DNA of 47,532 nucleotides from a virus: positions 1-47,532 of the IMG/VR virus record IMGVR_UViG_3300020147_000014. One strand, written 5' to 3'. The notes below the pieces were generated by a model. The model made no database searches, was not told where the DNA came from, and saw only the letters and a list, made by a program, of their open reading frames with translations. A program made the translations under genes and the position numbers. This document shows, piece after piece, positions 8,619-17,749 of the stretch. How positions within the stretch are numbered: position 1 is the first letter of the stretch; every line of letters begins with the position of its first letter.

Positions 8619-8836
8619 AGTTTTTTATAGGGGCTGGCGCGGTTATGGGCTGGCTCCCCTACAAAACTGTTAGATGCACAAGTTGGGAATTTTGGTCCGC
8701 GTGGCTAGGATGGGAGCGCTTTAATTGCGCACCGTCTAAACCCGCACCGATTACGCACGCCGAAATCGATGCCATAGTTCGAAAGTACGGCGACCCGAAT
8801 GGCTGGGGAACTGGAAAGACTTCTAATCCGTCTTGA
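8573..8836 (+). CDS. Tail assembly chaperone, frameshift extension
   Basis: The -1 frame continues as K-I-A-S-R-D-A-R-E-P-E-R-F-P-L-E-F-F-I-G-A-G-A-V-M, then MGWLPYKTVRCTSWEFWSAW and a GDPNGW-containing end. Joined to the upstream 105 residues it makes a product of about 192 residues, the analogue of lambda gpGT. An ATG at 8645 exists but has no convincing RBS, and the region upstream of it in this frame already reads like protein, so fusion by frameshift is the better explanation. Its end overlaps the tape-measure start by 38 bp. Confidence 0.65.
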   Translation, partial: KIASRDAREPERFPLEFFIGAGAVMGWLPYKTVRCTSWEFWSAWLGWERFNCAPSKPAPITHAEIDAIVRKYGDPNGWGTGKTSNPS

Positions 8837-10529
8837 AGCTGATACGACACAGCTTCGTCGCGCGCTTTCTAGTAGCGAAAAAGACGTCTCGAAATTTGCC
8901 GACAATACGGAGCGCCACGCGACGCGCGTTGCGGGCAGTTTTAAGGCGATGCTTGCCGCCGCCGGCACGGGCTACGCCGTTCGGGAATTCGCACGCCTGG
9001 CCGATCAATATTCGAACATGGAAAATCGTCTTAAGGCGATTACCAAATCAGCGGCCGAATTCGAGTATGTGCAAAAGGGCGTTTATGCCGCTGCGCAAGA
9101 GACGCGTATCGGTGTTGCGGAAGTCAACGAGCTTTATGCGCGTCTCGCGTTCTCGCTTAAGGACGTTGGCGTAAGTACGAATGAAGTGCTCGAGCTGACA
9201 GAGACGCTTTCTAAGGCAACGGTTGTGTCCGGCGCGAGCCAGGCGGAAGCCGCCGGCGCGCTTCGTCAGTTGTCGCAGGCTATGGCGTCTGGCGTGCTTC
9301 GCGGACAAGAGTTGAATTCCGTTATGGAACAGCTCCCCGTCGTCGCGGACATGATCGCGAAGCATATGGGCATCACTATCGGCCAGCTTCGCAAGATGGC
9401 AGAGGAAGGCCGCCTTACTTCGAAAGTCGTGCGCGATTCGATCTTGGCGAGCCAGGATGAAATCGCGGAGAAGTTCGCAAAGACTAACCCGACGATCGCG
9501 CAAAGCTTCGACAAGATGAACAACGCGCTCGTGTTCTTCGCGGGCGCGTTAGACGACAGCGTAGGCTTTTCGAATGCGCTCGCCGCGGCCTTGACGAAGG
9601 TTGCCGGCTCGCTTGAGCTTGCCACAAAACACATGCGCGAGGCGCGGTCAGTTTGGTCGGACGCTAGCGGTGGCGGTTCGTTGTGGGAAGGGCTTGCCAG
9701 CGGTGAATCCATTTGGGCAGGCGCCGCAACACAGAGGCGCACCGGGCAATTTGCGTCTGGAGGATTGAACGGCGCTTTTGGAGCCGGCCGCTTTGCACAG
9801 CCGGGAATCGGAAGTGCTAGCTTTGACCCTAACGCTAAGGGGCAAGACCGGACGCCGGCTGCGCTTGATCCGTGGGCAGCTTCGATTATCCCGCCGACGT
9901 ATCAAGAACAAATGGCCGAAATGAAAGAGGCTTGGGATCAGTTGCACGAAGCGCAGCTTATGACCCTTGACGATCTCATAGGCGACAAGACGGAGACGGC
10001 CGCAGCGAAGATGGCGGCGCTTACGGCTGCCGTGAAAGAAGGCTCGATTACGTGGAGTGACTTTGGCAGCGGCGTGAAAGACGTCCAGGCGACGACAGAG
10101 CGCGCTAACGAGTCAATGCTTTCGTCTACGGCCAACTTCCTGGATACGATGTTCGCCAACAACAAGACGGCGGCAACAGCTTCGGCCTTGATCAATACCT
10201 ATCAGGGCATCACGAAGGCGCTCGCTTCGTATCCACCGCCCTACAGCTACGCCATGGCAGCAATGCAGGCGGCTATGGGCTTCGCGCAAGTCCGTTCCAT
10301 CCAAAGCACAAGCAAGAACAGCTCCGGCGGCGGTGCATCCGTTGCGGGCGGTGCGTCGTCGGCCGCTGGCGCGGCGGGCGGGGGCGGCGGATTGGGCAAC
10401 GTGCCGTCTAACCAAACGCTTACGGTGCGCGGGCTCGAGGTTGGCGAGCTTCTAGATCATCGCTCGTTGCGCAATCTACTTGAGCGCATTCGCGATATGC
10501 AGTCTGACGGCTATCGGTTGGTGGTTTGA
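8799..10529 (+). CDS. Tape measure protein
   Basis: Sets tail length and probably leaves with the DNA at injection. The N-terminal LIRLEADTTQLRRALSSSEK and the conserved block around VSGASQAEAAGALRQLSQA, MASGVLRGQELNSVMEQLP and GITIGQLRKMAEEG are classic tape-measure N-terminal domain motifs. The C-terminal third (ALINTYQGITKALASYPPP, then a Gly/Ser/Ala-rich linker) is equally typical. At 576 residues it is short; with the usual rule of about 0.15 nm per residue it implies a tail somewhat under 100 nm (inference). Start ATG 8799 has no strong RBS, consistent with coupling to the chaperone. Confidence 0.9.
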   Translation: MAGELERLLIRLEADTTQLRRALSSSEKDVSKFADNTERHATRVAGSFKAMLAAAGTGYAVREFARLADQYSNMENRLKAITKSAAEFEYVQKGVYAAAQETRIGVAEVNELYARLAFSLKDVGVSTNEVLELTETLSKATVVSGASQAEAAGALRQLSQAMASGVLRGQELNSVMEQLPVVADMIAKHMGITIGQLRKMAEEGRLTSKVVRDSILASQDEIAEKFAKTNPTIAQSFDKMNNALVFFAGALDDSVGFSNALAAALTKVAGSLELATKHMREARSVWSDASGGGSLWEGLASGESIWAGAATQRRTGQFASGGLNGAFGAGRFAQPGIGSASFDPNAKGQDRTPAALDPWAASIIPPTYQEQMAEMKEAWDQLHEAQLMTLDDLIGDKTETAAAKMAALTAAVKEGSITWSDFGSGVKDVQATTERANESMLSSTANFLDTMFANNKTAATASALINTYQGITKALASYPPPYSYAMAAMQAAMGFAQVRSIQSTSKNSSGGGASVAGGASSAAGAAGGGGGLGNVPSNQTLTVRGLEVGELLDHRSLRNLLERIRDMQSDGYRLVV

Positions 10530-11347
10530 TGCCCGTTATTTCATCGTCACTTGTTCTGCAATCGGAAGGCGATACTCGCAAAAATCCGATTATCGGTTAC
10601 GAGCAACTCGTGACGATTGCGAACGTTGTGGCTGATAGCGAAGACCCGAACAATCCCGTTACCAACCTTGCCAATCCGGCGACGAATTTGATTTGGGCTT
10701 CGCTGAGTACCGACGTCCAGTACGTGACGGTTGATATCTCGCGCGCTGACCCGGTGGATTATGTCGGCATTGCCGAGCACAATTTCGGTACGGCGCGCAT
10801 AATCGTTTCGGTCGAAGGCTACGCGGAGCTAGACGAGGAAGGCGCGCCGATTTGGTTTGAACTAGCGGCCGGCGCCCTTGCGACGGATCAACCCGCGCTG
10901 TTCCGCTTCGCGCCTCAATCGCTCATTGGACTTCGGCTGAAGCTTACGCCGCTCGCGGTTGCGCCGACGCTCGCCGTTCTCTACGTCGGCAAGCTTCTCG
11001 TGCTGCCCCGGCCGATCTACGGCGGGCACACGCCGATTAATCTTGGCAAGCAAACGCGCGTATCGAGCAACAGAAGTGAAAGCGGAAAGTTCTTAGGCCG
11101 CGTCGTGCTGCAACAGTCGGCGGCGAGCGGCGCGCAGCTCACGCAACTGCCGCCCGGTTGGGTGCGCGAGCACTTAGAGCCGTTTTTGAGCTTCGCTGAA
11201 GAAAACTGCTTTTTCTTCGCGTGGCGCTCGCAAGAGTACCCTACGGAAGTCGGTTATGTGTGGCTGACGAATGACCCGAAGCCGGTCAATTCGCAGCCGA
11301 ATGGTTTTATGGAAGTTGAGTTGAGTTTCGGCGGTATTGTCTCTTGA
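10529..11347 (+). CDS. Minor tail / distal tail-like protein
   Basis: A 272-residue protein lying between the tape measure and the tail hub, the position of a distal-tail component. ATG 10529 overlaps the tape-measure stop as TGATG. Stretches such as VQYVTVDISRADPVDYVGIA and LFRFAPQSLIGLRLKLTP suggest a beta-sandwich, and GYVWLTNDPKP near the end recalls distal-tail tube domains. I do not recognise a specific family; the assignment is by position. Confidence 0.75.
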   Translation: MPVISSSLVLQSEGDTRKNPIIGYEQLVTIANVVADSEDPNNPVTNLANPATNLIWASLSTDVQYVTVDISRADPVDYVGIAEHNFGTARIIVSVEGYAELDEEGAPIWFELAAGALATDQPALFRFAPQSLIGLRLKLTPLAVAPTLAVLYVGKLLVLPRPIYGGHTPINLGKQTRVSSNRSESGKFLGRVVLQQSAASGAQLTQLPPGWVREHLEPFLSFAEENCFFFAWRSQEYPTEVGYVWLTNDPKPVNSQPNGFMEVELSFGGIVS

Positions 11348-13701
11348 AGCTACTCACGTTTGTTGAAATTGATATTGACTATTGCTCGTTGACCTACGGG
11401 GCCGCGCCTTGCACCGCGTCTATTCCGACGACGGGCGCTATCAAGTGCTTCAACTCTCTCAAGACGTGCCAGGATCAAGAGAACTTCGCCAACTCGCCGG
11501 CGACGCTGCGCTTTGCCGAAGCGACTGATTATCTCCCGAAGACAATCCGCGCGATACCGAGCATTAGTAGCGTCTCGTTCCGGCCGTCGATTGTCAGCCT
11601 TGGGCAAGACCTAGGGCAGCGCGCTTCTGTGACGGTCAAGTTCAAGGATCATCCACACAGCGACACGGGCGAAGGCTTCGACAAGTACCTAGCCGATCGG
11701 CCTTACGATCCATTCAAGCGCGGCACGTTCTGGGGCAAGTTTCGCGCTCGCCAGCCGTACCTAACCGGGCGCCCGATGCGCCTCATTCGCGGCGTGCTCG
11801 GCCAGGCGCTAGAGGATATGGACGTCCGGCACTATATCATTGAGAGCTTTGACGGCCCGACGACAGACGGCAGCTTTACGATTACGGCGAAAGACGTGCT
11901 GAAGCTGGCCGACGAAGATCGCGCGCAAGCCCCGCGGCCCTCGAATGGTTTTCTCGCAGCCGGCATCAACAGCTCTACAACTTCCGCAACGCTTAGCCCT
12001 ACGGGCATCGGTAACGCCGAGTACCCTGCGTCCGGCTTCGTCAATATTGGTGGCAAGGAAGTTTGCGCGTTCACGCGGTCGGGCAACACCTTAACGTTGA
12101 CGCGTGCGCAGAAGAACACGACCGCGGCGGCGCATGATGCGAACGAGCGCGTGCAATTGTGCCTTGTGTATTCGGCGCAAACACCGGCAGAGATCATTGA
12201 AGACCTGCTAGTGAATTACGCCGAAGTGGATGGCGACTATATCGATTCAACCGCGTGGGCGGACGAAGTCGATAGCTATCTTGATCTCGTCTACACGACG
12301 ACGATCGCGGAGCCGACGCCGGTTGAAAAGTTGTGCTCCGAATTGATTGAGCAAGCGGCGCTCGCGCTATGGTGGGATGACGTCGCGCAACAATTGCGAT
12401 TGCGTGTTATCCGCGCGGTGCCGGCGGCGGCTGAAGTCTTCACGCGCGATAACGTGTGCGAAGGAAGCCTCACGTCGAATGAGCAGCCCGACCGGCGCAT
12501 TTCGTCGGTGCTGACATTCTTCGGAATGCGGAGCCCGCTCGAGGGCGTTGACGATACGTCTAATTACTTGTCGTCTGCGCTGACGACCAACACGGACGCC
12601 ATAGCGGAATACGGCTCCGACAAGATCAAGATTATCTATTCGCGTTGGATTCCGTTCGGCGGTCTCACGGTTGCCGAGCGCTTGAATGGCTTTCAGCTTG
12701 GGCGCTTCCGCGATCCGCCGCGCCGCTTCAATTTGGACGTGTTCAAGTATGGCAATCTGACGCCGATTTTAGGCGCCGGATATCAGTTGAGTGCGAACAA
12801 TCTTCAAGACGCTACGGGCGCGCAAGAGATCGTCCCTATTCAGGTGACGAGCCTTAACCCCGGCGCCGATCTGTACGAAGTCGAAGCCGAAGAAATGCGC
12901 TTCGATGACACGTTCTTGGGAGAGAATGACGTAAACAACCGCGTCATTACGATTGACGTTAATGCGACGAACGTCAATCTCCGCACGCTTCACGATACGC
13001 TTTACCCGGCGCCGACTGAAAGCGACGCGGCGACAGTCACAGTCACTTGCATCATTCAAAGCGGCGTAATTGTAAGCGCGTCGTCGGCCACGGCGAAAGC
13101 GTTTGACGTCGGAAGCTGGCCTGCGGGTTGGGATCAAGACAACCTTATCATTATCAACAACGGCTCTATCCGGGGTGCCGGCGGTAAGGGCGGCAATCGG
13201 GTTTCTGGCTACACGAACGTAGGCCTGGCCGGACAAAAGGGCGGCACGGCGTTCTATACGCGCGAGAACGTCACGCTCGATAACAACGGCTCCATTCTAG
13301 CCGGCGGCGGTGGCGGCGGTTCCGGCGGTGGCGCGACTTGGGGATACGGGTTTCCTTCAAATCAACGCGACGAACTCAGTAGCGGAGCGGGCGGCGGCGG
13401 CGCTGGTATCGCCGGGGGACCTGGCGGCTCGCCGAATGGCGCAACTGGCGGTTCCGCGAGCGGTGCTTCGGGACGCAACGGCGAAACTAGAGAAAATTCA
13501 TACGGCGGTGACGGCGGCGATGGCGGCGACGTAGGTCAGGCAGGCCACGCCGGCGAATCTGGCCGATCGCAAGCGCATGGGCCCTTCCCGGCGGTGAACA
13601 CCTCTGGCGCTGCTGGCGGCGCGGCGGGCAACGCCGTGGATGGCAACAGTTTCATCACGTATCAGTCCACCGGTACGCGTACAGGTTTGATTGTGAATTA
13701 G
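11344..13701 (+). CDS. Tail hub/tip protein with glycine-rich receptor-binding end
   Basis: A 785-residue tail-tip protein, TTG start at 11344 overlapping the previous stop. Residues 1-540 form the hub-like part (VKFKDHPHSDTGEGFD, YIIESFDGPTTDGSFTITAK, EDLLVNYAEV). Residues about 540-605 hold a beta-type domain beginning LRTLHDTLYP and ending SWPAGWDQDNLIIINNGSI. From about 608 to 775 the chain is extremely Gly-rich (GAGGKGGN, AGGGGGGSGGGA, GGDGGDGGDVG), as in J-like tip proteins and polyglycine-sandwich adhesins. The tip likely contacts the receptor. The 540-605 domain has a second, Tat-exported copy at 26141-26494. Confidence 0.82.
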   Translation: MKLLTFVEIDIDYCSLTYGAAPCTASIPTTGAIKCFNSLKTCQDQENFANSPATLRFAEATDYLPKTIRAIPSISSVSFRPSIVSLGQDLGQRASVTVKFKDHPHSDTGEGFDKYLADRPYDPFKRGTFWGKFRARQPYLTGRPMRLIRGVLGQALEDMDVRHYIIESFDGPTTDGSFTITAKDVLKLADEDRAQAPRPSNGFLAAGINSSTTSATLSPTGIGNAEYPASGFVNIGGKEVCAFTRSGNTLTLTRAQKNTTAAAHDANERVQLCLVYSAQTPAEIIEDLLVNYAEVDGDYIDSTAWADEVDSYLDLVYTTTIAEPTPVEKLCSELIEQAALALWWDDVAQQLRLRVIRAVPAAAEVFTRDNVCEGSLTSNEQPDRRISSVLTFFGMRSPLEGVDDTSNYLSSALTTNTDAIAEYGSDKIKIIYSRWIPFGGLTVAERLNGFQLGRFRDPPRRFNLDVFKYGNLTPILGAGYQLSANNLQDATGAQEIVPIQVTSLNPGADLYEVEAEEMRFDDTFLGENDVNNRVITIDVNATNVNLRTLHDTLYPAPTESDAATVTVTCIIQSGVIVSASSATAKAFDVGSWPAGWDQDNLIIINNGSIRGAGGKGGNRVSGYTNVGLAGQKGGTAFYTRENVTLDNNGSILAGGGGGGSGGGATWGYGFPSNQRDELSSGAGGGGAGIAGGPGGSPNGATGGSASGASGRNGETRENSYGGDGGDGGDVGQAGHAGESGRSQAHGPFPAVNTSGAAGGAAGNAVDGNSFITYQSTGTRTGLIVN

Positions 13702-13712
13702 GAGTTTGTTTT

Positions 13713-15239
13713 ATGACTTTGGCACGATGGCAGGCGACGATTGTCGATGACGCCGGCAATGTAATTGACCAACCGACGATTACGGTTCGCCGCGATATCC
13801 CCGGCCAGCCATTGGCGCTAATCTACTCCGATCGTGACGGGCTCGTGCCGCTTACAAATCCATTCACGGCAGCGCCCGGCAGCGCTGGCCACGTGTATTT
13901 TCACGCGTCGGGCGGCGCTTATCAGATTACGGCAGAGTCGGCCAGTTTTACCAAGACGCTGCGATACGTCGGCGTTGGTCGCGGTTCTGAAACTGATTTT
14001 TCGGTCTTCACGCCGCGCGGCGCTTGGGAGAATGATATCGGGTATGCCGTAGGCGATTACGTCTCGCACGAAGGCACATCGGGCGTCGAATCGTTCGTGT
14101 CGAAAGTCGATGACAACTTGAACCACGAGCCCGATGCCGACACGCCCGGCGACACCGAATTTTGGATGCATCTTGCAACGCTTACAGTGTCTCAGGCGCA
14201 AGACATCCTAGACGACACGATAGAGGCGAAGAACGCCGCGGAAGCTGCACAAGCTGCTGCCGAAACTGCCGAGACGAACGCAGAGACGGCGGAAACGAAT
14301 GCCGAAGCTGCGGCCGCGCTCGCGATTGCCGCGCAAGGTGCCGCCCAAACAGCAGAGACGAACGCAGAGACGGCGGAAACGAATGCCGAAGCTGCACAAG
14401 CAGCGGCCGAAGCAGCTCGAGACGCCGCGCTGACCGCCGAGACGAATGCAGAGACGGCAGAGACGAACGCGGAAACTGCGCAAGCGGCGGCCGAAGCGGC
14501 ACAAGCTGCGGCTGAAGCCGCGCAAGCCGCCGCAGAGTTTGCCGCCGATAACTTTGACGACAAGTATCTAGGTCCGCACGCGTCGGACCCGACGCTAGAC
14601 AATGACGGCGGGCCTCTTGCGGTTGGAAATCTCTATTGGAACACTAGTAGTAGCGCGTTGAAGGTCTACGACGGTTCGGCGTGGCAGTCGTATAGCGCGG
14701 CGAGCGGCTTGACGGCGCTCGTGGATGATCCGGCGCCGGCGCTCGGTGGCGATCTCAGCTTGAATGGTAACGTCATTACCGGGCTTGAGATTGGCGAAGA
14801 CGTTCAAGCGTACAGCCTGAACCTAGACGCGTGGTCGGCTGAAGATCCGGCCGATTACTCGGATACGGCGGCGATAACGGCGGCTTTGGCTAATCGACTA
14901 CAAACAGACGTGGAGAACCAAGGGCCCATTACTGGCGGCGCAGGTATTACCTCAAAATCTCTTGGCACAATTACTGTGGGGATGACTGTTGTAGTGAACC
15001 CAGCCGCCCGACTCACACAGCACTACACAAACGGTGGCGCGCACACGCTGGACGAAATTGGTGCGGATGGCGTTGCTATTGTCCTGATCACGAATAATGC
15101 CTCGGCCGGCGCGATCTCTCTGACGAATTGGGACCGCACGGATGGCGATCCGTTTACCACGACCAACGGGCACAGGTTCTCGTGCTCAATGGTTCGCTGG
15201 GCGAATTATTCACATCTCAGCGTTACGGCTCTGCAATGA
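13713..15239 (+). CDS. Tail fibre protein with Ala-rich coiled coil
   Basis: A 508-residue trimeric-fibre candidate. The N-terminal domain (MTLARWQATIVDDAGNVIDQ) resembles fibre attachment domains. Residues about 105-150 (RGAWENDIGYAVGDYVSHEG) resemble a carbohydrate-binding CBM5/12 module. Residues about 170-275 are a near-perfect Ala/Glu heptad array of AAQAAAE and AETNAET units, a long coiled coil. The C-terminal part (LYWNTSSSALKVYDGSAWQ, then a beta-rich end) would be the knob. GGAG at 13701-13704 precedes ATG 13713. Confidence 0.85.
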   Translation: MTLARWQATIVDDAGNVIDQPTITVRRDIPGQPLALIYSDRDGLVPLTNPFTAAPGSAGHVYFHASGGAYQITAESASFTKTLRYVGVGRGSETDFSVFTPRGAWENDIGYAVGDYVSHEGTSGVESFVSKVDDNLNHEPDADTPGDTEFWMHLATLTVSQAQDILDDTIEAKNAAEAAQAAAETAETNAETAETNAEAAAALAIAAQGAAQTAETNAETAETNAEAAQAAAEAARDAALTAETNAETAETNAETAQAAAEAAQAAAEAAQAAAEFAADNFDDKYLGPHASDPTLDNDGGPLAVGNLYWNTSSSALKVYDGSAWQSYSAASGLTALVDDPAPALGGDLSLNGNVITGLEIGEDVQAYSLNLDAWSAEDPADYSDTAAITAALANRLQTDVENQGPITGGAGITSKSLGTITVGMTVVVNPAARLTQHYTNGGAHTLDEIGADGVAIVLITNNASAGAISLTNWDRTDGDPFTTTNGHRFSCSMVRWANYSHLSVTALQ

Positions 15240-16042
15240 GTACACTTCTTGCGCCGGGAATTTTTCGCGGCAACTCGATGCGCTTCCAAGGCGCAATCGA
15301 GCAGCTTAGCCTCAAAAGTGGATTGCAGGTTTGCCTCGACGCGTCAGATGTCCGTTCGTATGCAGGCAGCGGCCAAACATGGGCCGACACTAGCGGCAAT
15401 GGCCGCGACTTCTTTGTGGGAGCTACCGTAAGCGCCGAAGCGTCAGACCCGACTTTCACTGGGACGGCCGGAGAGGTTACCGCTTATTGGCAGGGCGATG
15501 GCGGTGATTACTTCCGCAAGGCGAGCGCCAATGACACATTCATCAACTCGCTTCACAAGAACAATGCGATCTTCTCGTGTGCCGCATGGATCTATTTGTC
15601 AGACAATACGACATCCAATTATCCAATTTTTGGAACGAATGGAACGGCTGGATCAAGCGTAGGCGCAACATTTCGCTGGGCAGCGGCAGATTCGCTAACC
15701 TTGCAGGCATCGTCGGGCAGCGGCAATATCATGGCGTTGTCGCACGGGTCCCCCGTCCCCCAAGGCGTATGGTCATTTGTCGCCGCATCAATAAATGAAG
15801 CTACCGGGGCGGGCGGCTTATTGATTGCGATCAACGACGATATCGACACGTTCACGTCAACCTACTCAAGCCCATCCGCAAGCAATGCGACTTACACTAT
15901 GGAGGTTGGTGCGGGCGGAAACGCAGTAGTGCCGATGGTGAGTGGTAGTCGAATGGCTTGCTTTGCTATGTGGGACGTTGCATTGACCAGTACACAGCTC
16001 GGTAGGTTGTTTAACCGAACCCGAGGAAGGTTTGGGGTGTAG
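15236..16042 (+). CDS. Tail appendage with LamG/concanavalin-like lectin fold
   Basis: A 268-residue protein. I choose ATG 15236, which overlaps the fibre stop as ATGA. The pattern LDASDVRSYAGSGQTWADTS, GRDFFVGAT, NAIFSCAAWIYL, PQGVWSFVAASIN and the closing ALTSTQLGRLFNRTRGRFGV is the standard LamG/concanavalin-A-like jelly roll found in phage appendages. A carbohydrate-binding role is likely. It is the last tail gene; its stop lies 1 bp from the stop of the convergent GNAT gene. Confidence 0.83.
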   Translation: MSTLLAPGIFRGNSMRFQGAIEQLSLKSGLQVCLDASDVRSYAGSGQTWADTSGNGRDFFVGATVSAEASDPTFTGTAGEVTAYWQGDGGDYFRKASANDTFINSLHKNNAIFSCAAWIYLSDNTTSNYPIFGTNGTAGSSVGATFRWAAADSLTLQASSGSGNIMALSHGSPVPQGVWSFVAASINEATGAGGLLIAINDDIDTFTSTYSSPSASNATYTMEVGAGGNAVVPMVSGSRMACFAMWDVALTSTQLGRLFNRTRGRFGV

Positions 16043-16043
16043 G

Positions 16044-16439
16044 TCAAGCGTCTTCTAGTATGAGTACGTGATGCCCGGCTGCCCGTGCGGCTTTTTCGGA
16101 CGCAATGTTACCAGATTTGATTTCGGCTTTGAGGCTTCCAAATTGCACCCTAATCGCCGCAAGCATAGCCTTGGCGACGCCGCGCCGCCTGAATGCCGGG
16201 GCGACCATATAAGACAGCGTACCGTCGTCAATGCGCACCGAGCCGACAGGGACGCCATTTAACTTCGCTATGAATAAGTTTGGGCAAGGCATATTCATTC
16301 GTGTGACAAACCATTTTTCATGGCTAGTCGGGTCAAGAGGCGCCAACGATTTAGAAGCCGCGCGGGTAGCCTCATCGTTGCGCCAATCGAATATGTGCCA
16401 GCAGTCTTCAAATGTTGCCGGCTCTAATAAGAAATGCAT
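16044..16439 (-). CDS. GNAT-family N-acetyltransferase (moron)
   Basis: A 131-residue acetyltransferase of the RimI/RimJ type. Start ATG 16439 has GGAGG 5 nt upstream. The acetyl-CoA binding motif is VAPAFRRRGVAKAMLAAIR, with RRRGVA matching the Q/R-x-x-G-x-G/A pattern. It is the only reverse-strand gene inside the late region, between the tail and lysis genes with almost no gap on the 3' side, and so is probably expressed in the lysogen. Substrate is unknown; host surface or protein modification affecting phage attachment is possible but unproven. Confidence 0.85.
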   Translation of the reverse strand: MHFLLEPATFEDCWHIFDWRNDEATRAASKSLAPLDPTSHEKWFVTRMNMPCPNLFIAKLNGVPVGSVRIDDGTLSYMVAPAFRRRGVAKAMLAAIRVQFGSLKAEIKSGNIASEKAARAAGHHVLILEDA

Positions 16440-16552
16440 GTGAACCTCCGCCAATAGTGAATACATGATTCATTAATTTTGAGGAACATCAATCCAGAAG
16501 AAAAGTTTTAAACAGAATTTTGAGCGAGTGAACCTAGCTGGCATAAAAGGCT

Positions 16553-17749
16553 ATGCCTCTTGTGCCTGCATCCATTCGACATAATAACCCCGGCGCCATG
16601 TGGCCGGGGCCTAGCTCGCGTAAATTCGGTGCGATTGGCGCCGAGACGCTCAAGGACGGCCAGGCCAATCAAATCGCGACTTTCCCGGACAAAGTATCCG
16701 GCGCCGCCGCGCTCTTTGATCTTCTCTACAACTCATATACCGGCATGTCGCTGCGGGCTGCAATCGCAAAGTGGAGCGGCGGCAACAGCGTTGACAGCTA
16801 TCTGAACGTGCTCACGCGCGACGGCCTCATAGGGCCGGCGGACACGCTTACTGAAGCGTTCCTAGAGAATCCCCGAACCGCAATCGCATTCGCAAAGGCT
16901 ATGGCGCGGCATGAGGCCGGCGAAGCCTATCCGATGACAGATGCCGAGTGGCAGAAGGCGCACAGCATGGTTTTCAAGATTCCGGCGGCGGACGATGACA
17001 GCTCGAGCGTTGACGCGCCTTGGGTAGATGCGGCGATCGCGGCGCTTGGGCGAAAAGAGTTCGCCGGCACTCAGAGCAATAACCCGGACATTATCCGCGA
17101 CTTCGCGCTGTGCGGTCGCACCGATGTCACGACAGACGAAACGCCTTGGTGCGCGGCGTTCGCCGGCGCCCGGCTCCGCGAATGCAACATCAACATTCCG
17201 GCGCCTAAAGACGCGTTGCTCGCCAAGAAATATCTCGGCATCGGCTCGGCCGTGTCGTGGCGTAAAGTCCGCCGCGGCGATATCCGCGTGGAGAACCGCA
17301 CGAGCGATCCGAGCTTAGGGCACGTCGAATTCGTCGTGTCCGTCGATAAGGCTGCCGGCACGTGCCAGACGATCGCGGGCAACGTTCTCAATTCCGTCGC
17401 TTATGCAACGAAGCCGCTCAAGAACGCGGCCGGCTATCGCCGCGTCACGCCCGGCCCGAAGCCCGTCCATAAAGTCGTCTACTCGAGCCCGTTCCGCGCG
17501 ATCCTAGCCGCAGCCCTGGCCGTGTGGGCGTTTATCGAAGGCGCTGCGGATTGGGCGGCGAACAATGCGCTTTGGCTGTTCGGCATCTTGCCCGACGCGG
17601 TTGATAAGGCCGGGCGCTCCGTCACGGCTACGCAGCAAGTCGCCGGTTGGTTCAATCTCACTCTAGCTCAAGGCATTGTCGGAACCGTCGTCGCCGGCGC
17701 GATCTCGATTGCGATCTATGAGCTGTGGAAAGCGGAGCGCGCGAAATGA
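16553..17749 (+). CDS. Endolysin, two catalytic-type domains plus C-terminal membrane segments
   Basis: A 398-residue lysis enzyme. Residues 8-140 begin IRHNNPGAMWPGPSSRKFG, a domain seen in phage wall-degrading proteins. Residues about 155-300 form a CHAP/NlpC-like cysteine hydrolase with C200 in TPWCAAF, H257 in SLGHVEFVVSV and N277 in AGN. Two hydrophobic segments follow, about 314-334 and 370-391, with charged KAERAK at the end. There is no N-terminal signal, so the membrane segments are C-terminal, which is unusual. ATG 16553 has only AAGG 2 nt upstream. The start of the next gene overlaps its stop. Confidence 0.78.
   Translation: MPLVPASIRHNNPGAMWPGPSSRKFGAIGAETLKDGQANQIATFPDKVSGAAALFDLLYNSYTGMSLRAAIAKWSGGNSVDSYLNVLTRDGLIGPADTLTEAFLENPRTAIAFAKAMARHEAGEAYPMTDAEWQKAHSMVFKIPAADDDSSSVDAPWVDAAIAALGRKEFAGTQSNNPDIIRDFALCGRTDVTTDETPWCAAFAGARLRECNINIPAPKDALLAKKYLGIGSAVSWRKVRRGDIRVENRTSDPSLGHVEFVVSVDKAAGTCQTIAGNVLNSVAYATKPLKNAAGYRRVTPGPKPVHKVVYSSPFRAILAAALAVWAFIEGAADWAANNALWLFGILPDAVDKAGRSVTATQQVAGWFNLTLAQGIVGTVVAGAISIAIYELWKAERAK

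Noticed and set aside
14182-14602. Several long antisense and alternate frames within the tail fibre coiled coil
   Set aside because: They arise from the repetitive GCN/GAN codons of the Ala/Glu heptads and have no start signals.
13713-16042. Invertible tail-fibre segment for the serine recombinase
   Set aside because: No inverted crossover sites or partial duplicate fibre ends were seen, and the recombinase lies 12 kb away.
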